DNA of 64,000 bases, from NCBI GenBank assembly GCA_963797265.1, contig CAWCOY010000003.1, positions 1,054,001-1,118,000 of the forward strand, read 5' to 3'. Origin of the DNA: DASUPK01 sp963797265 (GTDB taxonomy: Bacteria; Actinomycetota; Thermoleophilia; Solirubrobacterales; 70-9). How positions within the stretch are numbered: position 1 is the first letter of the stretch; every line of letters begins with the position of its first letter. Made by a program: the position numbers and the translations under genes. This document shows, piece by piece, positions 24,925 through 33,093 of this stretch. Under the pieces are notes generated by a model. The model made no database searches and was not told the origin of the DNA. It worked only from the letters and a program-made list of their open reading frames with translations.

Positions 24925-25772
24925 GCAACCGCGACCGCCAGCTTGACCGCAATGCCGGCGTAGACCGCCGCATTGACCGCCCAGGAGCGCTCGGCCGCGT
25001 AGTGGCTCCGGTAGAAGCGGTACATCCCGCGGTGGAAGTGCCACTCCAGAACCGGCGATCGCTCGCCGCCGATGGTCCCGCCCTTGATGTGCGTGACGAC
25101 GGCGTCCGGCTCGTACCAGCTCAACCAGCCGGCCTGGGCGAGGCGATAGGAGAGATCGAGGTCCTCCATGTACATCCAGTAGCCCTCGTCGAATCCGCCG
25201 AGCCGCTCGAAGGCGTCGCGTCGCATCAGCATGAAGGCGCCGTTAACGGCGTCCACGGGGCCGGACTCGACCGTTGGCGCGCGGTAGGCGGCGAGCTTGC
25301 CGCTGGCCTCGGGGCGGCGGCCGACGCCGCTGAAGTGCCCGAGCGCGCTCATCGGGGTGGGAAATGACCGCTTGGCGGCGTGGTCGAGGGACCCGTCCTC
25401 GCGAACCAGGCGCGGCCCCACCACGGCGACCTCCGTATGCCACTCCAGCACGGCCAACACAGCATCGAGGGCGCCCTCCGTGACGGCGGTGTCGGGGTTG
25501 AGCGCGAGCAGGTATGGCGCGTCGCCCAGGCGCGCCCCGAGGTTGGTCGCCGCAGCGAAGCCGAGGTTCTCCGGCGAGGCGATCAATTCGACCTCCGGGT
25601 AGTCCGCCCTGACCATCTCAGCGGAGCCATCCTCCGACGCGTTGTCCACGACCACCACCTTGATCGGGACGGATGGGGGAAATGCGCGCAGCGAATCGAG
25701 GCAGCGCCTCAGCAGCTCACGGCTGCGGTAGGCAACGATCACGATGTCGAGGCCTGCCGGGCGCTCGCTCAT
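24825..25772 (-). CDS. GT2-family glycosyltransferase (WbbL-like)
   Basis: 315 aa: LDIVIVAYRSRELLRRCLDS, VVVVDNASEDGSAEMV, LIASPENLGFAAATNLGARL, ALNPDTAVTEGAL (DxD-like), VNGAFMLMRRDAFERLGGFD and YMEDLDLSYRLAQAGW. This matches rhamnosyl- and related transferases using nucleotide sugars. The start ATG at 25772 overlaps the stop of the upstream GT gene (ATGA); earlier in-frame Met codons lie inside that gene. The C-terminal 100 bp are antisense to the end of the plus-strand GT2 gene. Confidence 0.86.
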   Translation of the reverse strand: MSERPAGLDIVIVAYRSRELLRRCLDSLRAFPPSVPIKVVVVDNASEDGSAEMVRADYPEVELIASPENLGFAAATNLGARLGDAPYLLALNPDTAVTEGALDAVLAVLEWHTEVAVVGPRLVREDGSLDHAAKRSFPTPMSALGHFSGVGRRPEASGKLAAYRAPTVESGPVDAVNGAFMLMRRDAFERLGGFDEGYWMYMEDLDLSYRLAQAGWLSWYEPDAVVTHIKGGTIGGERSPVLEWHFHRGMYRFYRSHYAAERSWAVNAAVYAGIAVKLAVAVAQSVLRRSLARRRQRRPSVAASEGGSGSISAGG

Positions 25773-26854
25773 TCGATCGGGGGGTCGGGAACGCTCTGAT
25801 CCCGAGGCAGGAAGCGGTTTGGATGGCGCCGGCCGAAGGTCCATGCTGACACGGCCCGGCGACGCCCGAGGGCGTACGCGTAGAGCAGCTCTCGGTCGAG
25901 CGTCTCATCGTGGCCCCAGAGGCGGCGCGTCCTCCGGCCCAGCAGCCAGAGCAGCCCCGTGATCCGATCATCCGCGTTGAGCAGCCGGGCCAGGGTGCGC
26001 CGCTTGGGCCCGGGCATCCGATCCCAGCACCTGAGCTTGAGCACCTCTGCGGAAAGCCGCTGCTGCTGCCAGTTGTAGAAGTAGGCGATCCGGGAGCCCT
26101 TGCCCGGCTTGCGCAGCCGCTCGAGCAGGTACACGCGGGCGCGCCGCGGTGGCTGGTTCGCCTGGGAGTGCCCGATCACCGCCTCGCCGTGCTGCACATA
26201 GTCGTAGAGGGGCTCGTCGACGTAGGCGATGCTGCCGAGGCTGAGGGCGACGGTCGCGAGCCAGTGGTCGTGAAACGCCTTGTAATGGTACGGAGGAAGC
26301 GGCAGGGCGTCGTCGAGCAATTCGCGGCGAAAGAGAGAAGCGGCCCCAGTGACGGAGTTGGCCATCACCAGCGACGCGTAGTTCGTGAAGTTGTTGCGGC
26401 GGTTGATCCAGTAGGAGTCGCTGACGAGCTCACCCTGCGGGCTGACAAGGCGCGCGTCGCTGTAGACGAGCAGAGCGTCACCGATCGCTTCGAGCAGGCG
26501 CTCGAGCTTGTCTGGGTGCCAGCTGTCGTCCTGGTCACAGAGGGCAACGAAGTCCGCCTCTTCCGGTGCCATCGACATCGCCCGCTCGAAGTTCCGGTAG
26601 AAGCCCAGATGGCGATCATTGCGGGAGAGGACGAAGCGCTGGTCGCGCTCGACCTCGTCGCGAAGCCGCTCGAATGCCGTCTCGTCCGTCGACTCGTCGC
26701 TGATCAGGCAGACCCAGTTCGCGTGGGTCTGCGCGCGGATCGAGTCGAGCTGGCGGCGCAGCAGGTCGCTGGGCGGATTGAAGGTGGCCATGCAGATCGC
26801 CACCCGCGGCCCCGGTGCGTCTGGGAACCTGGCGCTACCCGCCTCGGGCGGCAT
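25769..26854 (-). CDS. GT2-family glycosyltransferase with WcaA-like domain (N-terminal domain lost by frameshifts)
   Basis: 361 aa from ATG 26854. RVAICMATFNPPSDLLRRQL, WVCLISDESTDETAFERL, GFYRNFERAMSMAPEEADFV, ALCDQDDSWHPDKLERLLEA (catalytic metal site) and YVDEPLYDYVQHGEAVIG define the subfamily, shared with the proteins at 29236 and 33094. Those paralogues carry an extra domain before the GT part. Here the matching stretch lies upstream (26855-27219) but in two other frames, so the surviving ORF is a truncated catalytic unit. It may still be active. It is followed by the ATGA-coupled GT2 gene. Confidence 0.8.
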   Translation of the reverse strand: MPPEAGSARFPDAPGPRVAICMATFNPPSDLLRRQLDSIRAQTHANWVCLISDESTDETAFERLRDEVERDQRFVLSRNDRHLGFYRNFERAMSMAPEEADFVALCDQDDSWHPDKLERLLEAIGDALLVYSDARLVSPQGELVSDSYWINRRNNFTNYASLVMANSVTGAASLFRRELLDDALPLPPYHYKAFHDHWLATVALSLGSIAYVDEPLYDYVQHGEAVIGHSQANQPPRRARVYLLERLRKPGKGSRIAYFYNWQQQRLSAEVLKLRCWDRMPGPKRRTLARLLNADDRITGLLWLLGRRTRRLWGHDETLDRELLYAYALGRRRAVSAWTFGRRHPNRFLPRDQSVPDPPIE

Positions 26855-27219
26855 GGGAGGCCCGGGAGGGCTCTGAGGCTGGCGAGGCCGGACGGTCTCG
26901 TCGCGGCCGCCGCGGAGCGTCAGCCGACAGCTCCACGTCGAGATCGCGCGCCTCCGGAACCGCGGGCAGCCGCGGCGTGGCGACGAACCCGCTGTGGAAC
27001 GCGTCTCCACCGCGGTCGCCATCGGACTGCTTCCTCGTAGACGTCTGTGCGCGGGAGCCCGTGGCGGCGGACCCTGGTGACGGCCCCTCCGACCGAGATC
27101 TCGAGCGAGCGGATCCGCCCCTCTGGGTGGAAGCAGTAGCCCGCGAGTGGAAACGCGTTCCCGTTGCCGACCGCGATCTCGGCGGGCGGCGGGATGTCGA
27201 GGCCCGCGACGGCTTCCAC
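26855..27219 (-). pseudogene. Frameshifted N-terminal domain of the preceding GT
   Basis: From GTG 27219 one frame reads VEAVAGLDIPPPAEIAV, GNAFPLAGYCFHPEGRIRSL, GLPRTDVYEEAV. The next frame continues DGDRGGDAFHSGFVATPRLP and AVPEARDLDVEL, and the frame of the catalytic ORF picks up with LTLRGGRDETVRPRQPQ. In this order they align with the N-terminal domain of the 29236 protein (LFLYGSCFHRLHRVRRIDVL, YRSGFWATVPVV, LRVGLSGGKTVEAP). Two indels are needed to restore it. The domain looks beta-rich; its role is unknown. Confidence 0.6.
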
Positions 27220-27369
27220 TGCGACTGAGTATGTCAGCGGCGCGCGCTATCCTGCGCTCGCGCAGGCCGCTACCCTCGCAGCCGCTTTGGCCCTCCGGCT
27301 CGACACCGACTGGTCCCAGACCATCGCCCCGGGGTTCTTCGAGGGTGGCCCGGAGACCCGCGAACATCC

Positions 27370-28161
27370 TGCTCCGACCTGATCCCGGACGACTTCAACT
27401 GGGAGGGAAAGCGGGCGATGGACTTCGGCTGCGGCGTCGGCCGGACGCTCGTCAACTTCCGGGAGGAGGCCGAGCTGGCCGAGATCTGGGGCGTCGACGT
27501 GGACGCCGACGCGCTCGCAGAACGTCGAGCGCGGAGCTCTGCCCTCCGATGCACGCGCGGCTCTCCGAGATCGATCCGCCGCTTCCCTTCGACGATGACT
27601 CCTTCGACCTGATTTGGGCGATCTCGGTCTGGACGCATCTGACCGACAACGCCCTGTCCTGGCTGGCGGAGATGCACCGGATCCTCAAGCCGGAGGGCCT
27701 GCTGATCGCGACCTACATGGGCGAGGGGCACTCGGAGCTCCTGGCCGGAGAGGAGTGGGACGAGGACCGAATCGGCATGAACGTCCTGCGCCACTACCAG
27801 GGCTCGCGACGAGGGCGGACCGATGGTGCTGATCTCGGATTGGTGGCTGCGCGAGCACTGGGGCAGGGCGTTCGAGGTGGTCGAGATCCAGCACGACGTG
27901 CAGATGCTCAACTGGCCTCTGCTCCGCAAGCGGGACGTCGAGGTGACGGCAGAGGAGCTCGCCCGGCTGAGTGACGACCCGCGCGAGATGGAGGCGCTCC
28001 GGCACAACCTGCGACAGGTCCAGCGGGAGCTGGAGATGGCGCTGAGTGAGGGCGAGGAGCGGTATGAGACCATGCGGGCCGAGTTCGAGAGCTCCTTGAG
28101 CTGGCGGGTCACCCAGCCGCTGCGCGCCGCGAGGCAGCGTGCGCGTCGCGACGTCGGCTGA
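27370..28161 (+). pseudogene. Frameshifted SAM-dependent methyltransferase with coiled-coil tail
   Basis: Three reading segments join into one protein. 27370-27530 gives CSDLIPDDFNWEGKRAMDFG with GCGVGRTLVNF (SAM motif I) and IWGVDVDADALAE. About 27540-27800 gives LCPPMHARLSEIDPPLPFDD, SFDLIWAISVWTHLTDNALS and MHRILKPEGLLIATYMGEGH. 27823-28161 gives MVLISDWWLREHWGRAFEVV and a helical, coiled-coil-like tail ending SSLSWRVTQPLRAARQRAR, a tail type shared with other glycan-locus proteins here. No in-frame start upstream of 27370 was convincing; 27220-27370 shows nothing else definite. It is broken by at least two indels or by sequencing errors. Confidence 0.6.
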
Positions 28162-28162
28162 G

Positions 28163-29182
28163 TCAGGCGCGGCGACGCAGCGTCAGCGCGACCTGATGCA
28201 TGTCCTCGGTGAGCAGCGCGACGTCCAGCAGGTCGAACCATTCCGACCAGCGCTCGCGGACGTAGGGCAGGCTGATCACCGTCTCCCCGTAGTCCATCTC
28301 CCCTCCCTGGAACTGCGGATGACCGGGCTCGGCCGGATGGGGAGCGAAGAGGTATTGCGGCCGCTCGAACGCGATCAGTGGGTCCTCGCCCAGCCCCCGA
28401 AGCAGGTCCCGGCCGAGTTCGTGGCCCGTCAGATATGCCGGCGAGCGAATGGTCGCGAGGAGGAGGCTCCCCGGAGGCAGAGCGTCATGGATCGCGCGAA
28501 GGCATGCCTCGTGGGCGGGCTCCGAGAGGTGAGTGAATACGGAAAAGGCGAGGGCCAGGTCGAAATGACGCTCGAAGGGCAGGCGGTCGGGCCGCGCATC
28601 GCAGAGGGCGAACTCCGCCGGGATGTGGCTCTCACGGCAGACGTCGAGGATGGACTCGACCGGATCGCAGCCGAACAGCGAACCCTGCGGGACATCTCGG
28701 ATGAAGAACCGCGTCAGGCGTCCCCAGCCGCAGCCAAAGTCGAGCACCGCGGCGTCATCGAGGCGCCGGTCGCCGTGGCGCGCAAGTGCTGCCCGCGCCC
28801 GGCTGTAGAAGACCTTGGCTTGCGTGAGCAGCTCCAGGCCAGCGGCGCCGTTCCAGCGGAGCTGGAGCTCGGCGGAGGGCAGGAGCGGCAGCACGTTCCG
28901 GATCGCCGTGTAGCGCTCGTAGCTGCGGGTGAGCAGGACGGTCCAGAGATCGTCGTCGAGCTCCCGGAACCGAGGCAGCGCTCCGGGCCCCTCGCGCTCG
29001 CACGCCCGGTTGAGTTCGTTCAGGCTTTCGTCGAAGAGCGAGAGCCACGGGTCGAAGGGGCCGTCGCGGTGCATCGTGCGCTGGACCCCACCGTCCTCTG
29101 CGCTCTCGACTCGGGCGCCGAGCGCCCTGCGCGCTCGTGCGCGCGCCGCCGATGCAATCCGCCGCAATCCAGCCGCTGCCAT
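28163..29182 (-). CDS. SAM-dependent methyltransferase of the glycan locus
   Basis: 339 aa. Motif I is AAVLDFGCGWGRLTRFFIRD, followed by GCDPVESILDVCRE, EFALCDARPDRLPFE and DLALAFSVFTHLSEPAHEA. The N-terminal 130 residues are helical (ELDDDLWTVLLTRSYERYTA) and not typical of small methyltransferases. The C-terminus ends near LPYVRERWSEWFDLLDVAL. The start ATG 29182 is 54 bp from the divergent GT gene at 29236. Sugar O-methylation is likely given the neighbours, but the acceptor is unknown. Confidence 0.82.
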   Translation of the reverse strand: MAAAGLRRIASAARARARRALGARVESAEDGGVQRTMHRDGPFDPWLSLFDESLNELNRACEREGPGALPRFRELDDDLWTVLLTRSYERYTAIRNVLPLLPSAELQLRWNGAAGLELLTQAKVFYSRARAALARHGDRRLDDAAVLDFGCGWGRLTRFFIRDVPQGSLFGCDPVESILDVCRESHIPAEFALCDARPDRLPFERHFDLALAFSVFTHLSEPAHEACLRAIHDALPPGSLLLATIRSPAYLTGHELGRDLLRGLGEDPLIAFERPQYLFAPHPAEPGHPQFQGGEMDYGETVISLPYVRERWSEWFDLLDVALLTEDMHQVALTLRRRA

Positions 29183-29235
29183 CGCCGACAGGCTATGGGG
29201 AGGCCGTGGCGCGGGGGCGGATCCCGCCTCGCCAT

Positions 29236-29985
29236 ATGATTCGGTCGGTGGGCGCGAGGGCATCGGACCGGAACCTCTGCGGTCTCGATCCGGATCTCGA
29301 GCTCCGACTCGAGGCGCCGCCGCCGTCGAACCTGCCTCCCGGATCCAAGACGGCACTGTTCCTCTACGGATCCTGCTTTCACCGCCTCCACCGGGTGAGG
29401 CGCATCGACGTGCTCGCGGGCGGGGCGCCGGTTCGCGCCGAGTCCGGGATGCGCCGCGCCGACGTTCACCGGACCCTGCACCCCTTCGAAGCCGAGTCCG
29501 GGCTCGAGCCGGAGGACGCAGAGAACGACGATCCCAAGGCCCACAGCTACCGCAGCGGCTTCTGGGCCACGGTCCCAGTCGTGATGCCGGCCACCGGCAG
29601 TCTTCCGCTGGTCCTGCGCGTTGGCCTCTCGGGCGGCAAAACGGTCGAGGCCCCACTCGGCGTGATCGAGGCGGCGCCACCGCCGGAGCCCGATCCGGAT
29701 GCAACGGCGGTCGCCCGGGCGAATGGAGCGCGGATCGCGATCGCGATGGCGACCTACGAGCCCGACCTCGAGCTCTTCCGGCGCCAGATCGGCTCGATCC
29801 AGGCGCAGACACGCGAGGACTGGGTCTGCGTGATCAGCGACGACATCTCGACGCCCGAGGACCTTCGAGCGGATGCGCGGGGTCGTCGAGGACGACGAGC
29901 GGTTCGTGCTGGTCCGCTCGGCCCGACGCCGCGGCTTCTACGGCAACTTCGAGCGAGCCCTGGAGCTTTGCCCTGCCGAAGTTGA
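29236..29985 (+). CDS. N-terminal part of a two-domain glycosyltransferase, cut off by a frameshift
   Basis: From ATG 29236: an N-terminal beta-rich domain (TALFLYGSCFHRLHRVRRID, YRSGFWATVPVVMPATGSLP) shared with the GT at 25769-27219, then the beginning of a GT2 domain (RIAIAMATYEPDLELFRRQI, WVCVISDDISTPEDL). After about 29868 this frame turns into Arg-rich nonsense and stops at 29985, while the rest of the GT continues in the next frame from 29873. One extra base in CCTTCGAG (29862-29869) would explain it. See the entry at 29873. Confidence 0.65.
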   Translation: MIRSVGARASDRNLCGLDPDLELRLEAPPPSNLPPGSKTALFLYGSCFHRLHRVRRIDVLAGGAPVRAESGMRRADVHRTLHPFEAESGLEPEDAENDDPKAHSYRSGFWATVPVVMPATGSLPLVLRVGLSGGKTVEAPLGVIEAAPPPEPDPDATAVARANGARIAIAMATYEPDLELFRRQIGSIQAQTREDWVCVISDDISTPEDLRADARGRRGRRAVRAGPLGPTPRLLRQLRASPGALPCRS

Positions 29986-32023
29986 GTACGTCGCGCTCGC
30001 CGACCAGGACGACCGCTGGTATCCGGAGAAGCTGGAGACCCTGGCCGCATCGATCGGCGACGCCAACCTCGTCTACAGCGATCAACGGATCGTGGATACC
30101 GACGGCAACGTGGTCGCCCAGAGCTACTGGGACGAGCGTGCCAACAACTACGAGGACCTCGTCTCGCTGCTGATCACGAACACCGTCACCGGGGCGGCCT
30201 CCCTCTTCCGCCGGGATCTCCTCGAGCTGGCGCTGCCGTTCCCGAAGCCACCCGGCGAGCAGTACCACGACCACTGGCTCGGACTGGTCGGCCTGGCGAG
30301 CGGTCGCATCGCCTACGTCGATGAGCCGCTCTACGACTACGTGCAGCACGGGCGTGCCGCCCTCGGCCACGCCGCCGCCACCGCCGGGCCGGCCACCGGC
30401 CTCGGCCAGCGCTTCCGTCGCCTGCTTCGAGGCTCGGCCGGGGAGGCCGCGCTCGGGTCCCGGGCGGCCTACTTCTACGCCCTGCGCCGGCTCGAGCTCC
30501 TGGCATGCGTCCTGCTCATGCGTTGCGGTGATCGCCTGCGCGCGGGTGAACGGCGCGCGCTCGAGCGGTTGATCCGCAGCGAGCGCTCCCCCGCGGCGAT
30601 GCTCTGGCTCGCGGCCAGGCCCTCGCGCGGACGCTTGGGGCATCGCGAGACCGGTGGGGCGGAGCACATCCTCCTTCAGGGCGTGGCCTGGCGCCACCTC
30701 CAGCGCGTACTCGCTCTGGGGCGGAGGCGGCCTCCGCCCGGCCAGCCGCTGGAGGTACCGCACGATGCGAGCCTGCCGCCGCTCAAGGGTCCGAGCAGTC
30801 CCGCGGCGGCGCCGGATCACCCGTTCGTCCGGAAGCTTGCCGGGTTCATCGAGCCGATTGAGCTCGCGATCTCCGAGCGTTCCCCGCGGCGCGTCAACCT
30901 GATGGTGCCGACGATTGAGCTCAAGCACCTCTTCGGGGGCTACATCGCGAAGTTCAACCTGGCCCGGAGGCTTGCGGAGCACGGCCAGCGCACCCGTCTC
31001 GTCGCCGTCGATGCCACGCCGCACCTGCCACTCGATTGGCGTCAGCGGGTGGAGTCGTACGAAGGGCTGGGCGGCCTGTTCGACGGCGTCGAGGTAGCGT
31101 TCGCCCGCGATCAGGACTCCCCGCTCGAGGTCAGCCCGGAGGACGCCTTCGTTGCGACTACCTGGTGGACCGCCCACGTCGCCCACGACGCACTTACTCG
31201 GATCGGCTCGGAGCGGTTCGTCTACCTGATCCAGGAGTACGAGCCCTACACGCACCCGATGGGGTCCTGGGCGGCCCTCGCGATGGCGAGCTACCGCTTC
31301 CCGCACTACGCCCTGTTCTCGACCGAGCTGCTTCGGCAGTTCTTCGCGCTGCACGGCTATGGGACCTTTGCTGCGGGGGAAGAGGCAGGCCGGGCGAACT
31401 CGCTCTCGTTTCAGAACGCGATCACTCCCGTCACGCCTCCCTCCGCCGATGAGCTGGCTGGGCGGGAGGCGAGGCGGCTTCTCTTCTACGCCCGCCCCGA
31501 GCCGCACGCGACGCGCAATATGTTCGAGCTCGGGTTGATGGCCCTGAGCACGGCAATCTCACGAGGCGCCTTCGATGACAGCTGGACTTTCGAGGGAATC
31601 GGCAGCGTTCAGGGGTGGGATCGGATCCGACTCGCCGAGGGAATGGAGCTCGAGCTGCTCACCCGGCGCGATCAGGCCTCGTACTCCCGATTGCTCGCAG
31701 ACTGTGACGTCGGGCTCTCGCTCATGCTCACCCCCCATCCGAGCCTGGTGCCGCTCGAGATGGCTTCCGCTGGGATGGTCACCGTGACGAACAGCTTCGA
31801 GAACAAGACGGCGGAGGCGATGGAGGCGATCTCGGGCAACCTGATCGCGCCCGCGCCGACCTTGGAGGGCGTGGCGGGCGGCCTCGAGCGGGCGGCCGCA
31901 GCGGCGAGCGATCACGCTGGACGGGTGCGGGGCGCCTTAGAGCTCGAGTGGAGCCGCGACTGGGACACCGCCTTCGACGACTCCCTGGTCGAGCAGATCG
32001 TCGAATGGCTGGCATCCTGTTGA
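29873..32023 (+). CDS. Large glycosyltransferase: GT2 domain fused to WsaF-like GT domain
   Basis: 716 aa in this frame. Residues 1-260 finish a GT2 domain (GFYGNFERALELCPAEVEYV, LADQDDRWYPEKLETL, YVDEPLYDYVQHGRAALG). From about residue 340 follows a second transferase: RVNLMVPTIELKHLFGGYIA, FVYLIQEYEPYTHPMGSWAA, FALHGYGTFAAGEE, LLFYARPEPHATRNMFELGL and SLMLTPHPSLVPLEMASAGM, which resembles the WsaF-type rhamnosyltransferase (GT-B fold). With the 29236 segment the original protein would be about 925 aa. Fused enzymes of this kind build repeating rhamnose-rich glycans; that is inference. The first 1-nt shift must be fixed for a complete GT2 site. Confidence 0.8.
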   Translation: MRGVVEDDERFVLVRSARRRGFYGNFERALELCPAEVEYVALADQDDRWYPEKLETLAASIGDANLVYSDQRIVDTDGNVVAQSYWDERANNYEDLVSLLITNTVTGAASLFRRDLLELALPFPKPPGEQYHDHWLGLVGLASGRIAYVDEPLYDYVQHGRAALGHAAATAGPATGLGQRFRRLLRGSAGEAALGSRAAYFYALRRLELLACVLLMRCGDRLRAGERRALERLIRSERSPAAMLWLAARPSRGRLGHRETGGAEHILLQGVAWRHLQRVLALGRRRPPPGQPLEVPHDASLPPLKGPSSPAAAPDHPFVRKLAGFIEPIELAISERSPRRVNLMVPTIELKHLFGGYIAKFNLARRLAEHGQRTRLVAVDATPHLPLDWRQRVESYEGLGGLFDGVEVAFARDQDSPLEVSPEDAFVATTWWTAHVAHDALTRIGSERFVYLIQEYEPYTHPMGSWAALAMASYRFPHYALFSTELLRQFFALHGYGTFAAGEEAGRANSLSFQNAITPVTPPSADELAGREARRLLFYARPEPHATRNMFELGLMALSTAISRGAFDDSWTFEGIGSVQGWDRIRLAEGMELELLTRRDQASYSRLLADCDVGLSLMLTPHPSLVPLEMASAGMVTVTNSFENKTAEAMEAISGNLIAPAPTLEGVAGGLERAAAAASDHAGRVRGALELEWSRDWDTAFDDSLVEQIVEWLASC

Positions 32024-32027
32024 GCCG

Positions 32028-32996
32028 ATGACGAACGGTTTACGCGGAGACGACCCCGGCGAGTGGGGCCACTCGCTCGCGAACCTCTACGAGGTGCTGA
32101 CTGCTGTGCTCGAGGTGGCCGATGCTCGCTCGGTGACCGAGATCGGCGCCTACGCCGGCGATCTCACACGGGATCTCGCTGACTGGGCCGAGCCGCGGGA
32201 GGGCACCGTGACGGCGGTGGATCCGTTTCCACAGCCTGCGCTGACGCGGCTCGCCGAGGAGCGCGCGTCCGTGACGCTCGTGGAGGAGCCCAGCTTCGAC
32301 GCCCTGCGCCACATCCCCCGGACCGACGTAGTGGTGATCGACGGGGACCACAACTACTACACGGTGAGCAGGGAGCTGCATGCGCTGGCCGAGCGCTTCA
32401 CGGGAGACGAGTTTCCACTGCTTCTCATCCACGACGTGCGCTGGCCTCACGCCCGGCGCGACGCCTACTACGCGCCGGAGGCGATCCCAGAGGGAGAGCG
32501 GCATCCGATGCAGAGCGGGCCCGTCTTCCCAGGGATCAGCGGCCTGGCTCCTGGCGGCCTGCCCTACAAGAACGTCGCGGCCGAAGAGGGCGGGCCGCGC
32601 AACGGCGTCCTCACGGCGCTCGACGACTTCCTCGCTGAGCGAGACGACCTGACGGTCGCCGTCGTTCCGGCTTTCTATGGCCTGGGGATCGTCTGGCCAT
32701 CGGCGGCTCCGTGGTCCGCCGAGATGACGGCGTTGCTCGAGCCCTGGGACCGGGCTCCCTGGCTCGAGCGCCTCGAGCAGCATCGCGCCTACAACCTCGC
32801 TCGCTTCTACCGGGAGAAAATGAAACTCGAGTGGGAGATCGAGAGGCTGCGCGCGGTCAATCAGCACAAGACCGAGATGCTGGAGCAGTTAGGTGCCTCT
32901 CGCGCCTTCAGGCTCGGCGACCGGCTCTCACATCTGCGGCTCCGAAATGGCACGAGCTGGCGCGAGCAGCTGGACGAGCTGATCAGGGAGCAGTAG
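32028..32996 (+). CDS. Class I SAM methyltransferase-like protein with coiled-coil tail
   Basis: 322 aa. SVTEIGAYAGDLTRDLADWA and TVTAVDPFPQPALTRLAEER fit motifs I and II of a Methyltransf_24-type domain, and DVVVIDGDHNYYTVSRELHA is its usual acidic strand with the DGDH motif. Residues 255-290 form a helical coiled-coil (REKMKLEWEIERLRAVNQHK), then GASRAFRLGDRLSHLRLR. The start lies 4 nt after the stop of the large GT gene, so it is co-transcribed. Sugar or lipid methylation is likely; the acceptor is unknown. Confidence 0.8.
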   Translation: MTNGLRGDDPGEWGHSLANLYEVLTAVLEVADARSVTEIGAYAGDLTRDLADWAEPREGTVTAVDPFPQPALTRLAEERASVTLVEEPSFDALRHIPRTDVVVIDGDHNYYTVSRELHALAERFTGDEFPLLLIHDVRWPHARRDAYYAPEAIPEGERHPMQSGPVFPGISGLAPGGLPYKNVAAEEGGPRNGVLTALDDFLAERDDLTVAVVPAFYGLGIVWPSAAPWSAEMTALLEPWDRAPWLERLEQHRAYNLARFYREKMKLEWEIERLRAVNQHKTEMLEQLGASRAFRLGDRLSHLRLRNGTSWREQLDELIREQ

Positions 32997-33093
32997 CGCC
33001 GTCACCCCCTCCGATCTCGAGGCGGCCCTCGAACTCCCGCTTACGGACACGATCTGGGCGGGCGAGCCGACCCCGTTCTTCGTCTGCGGAACT

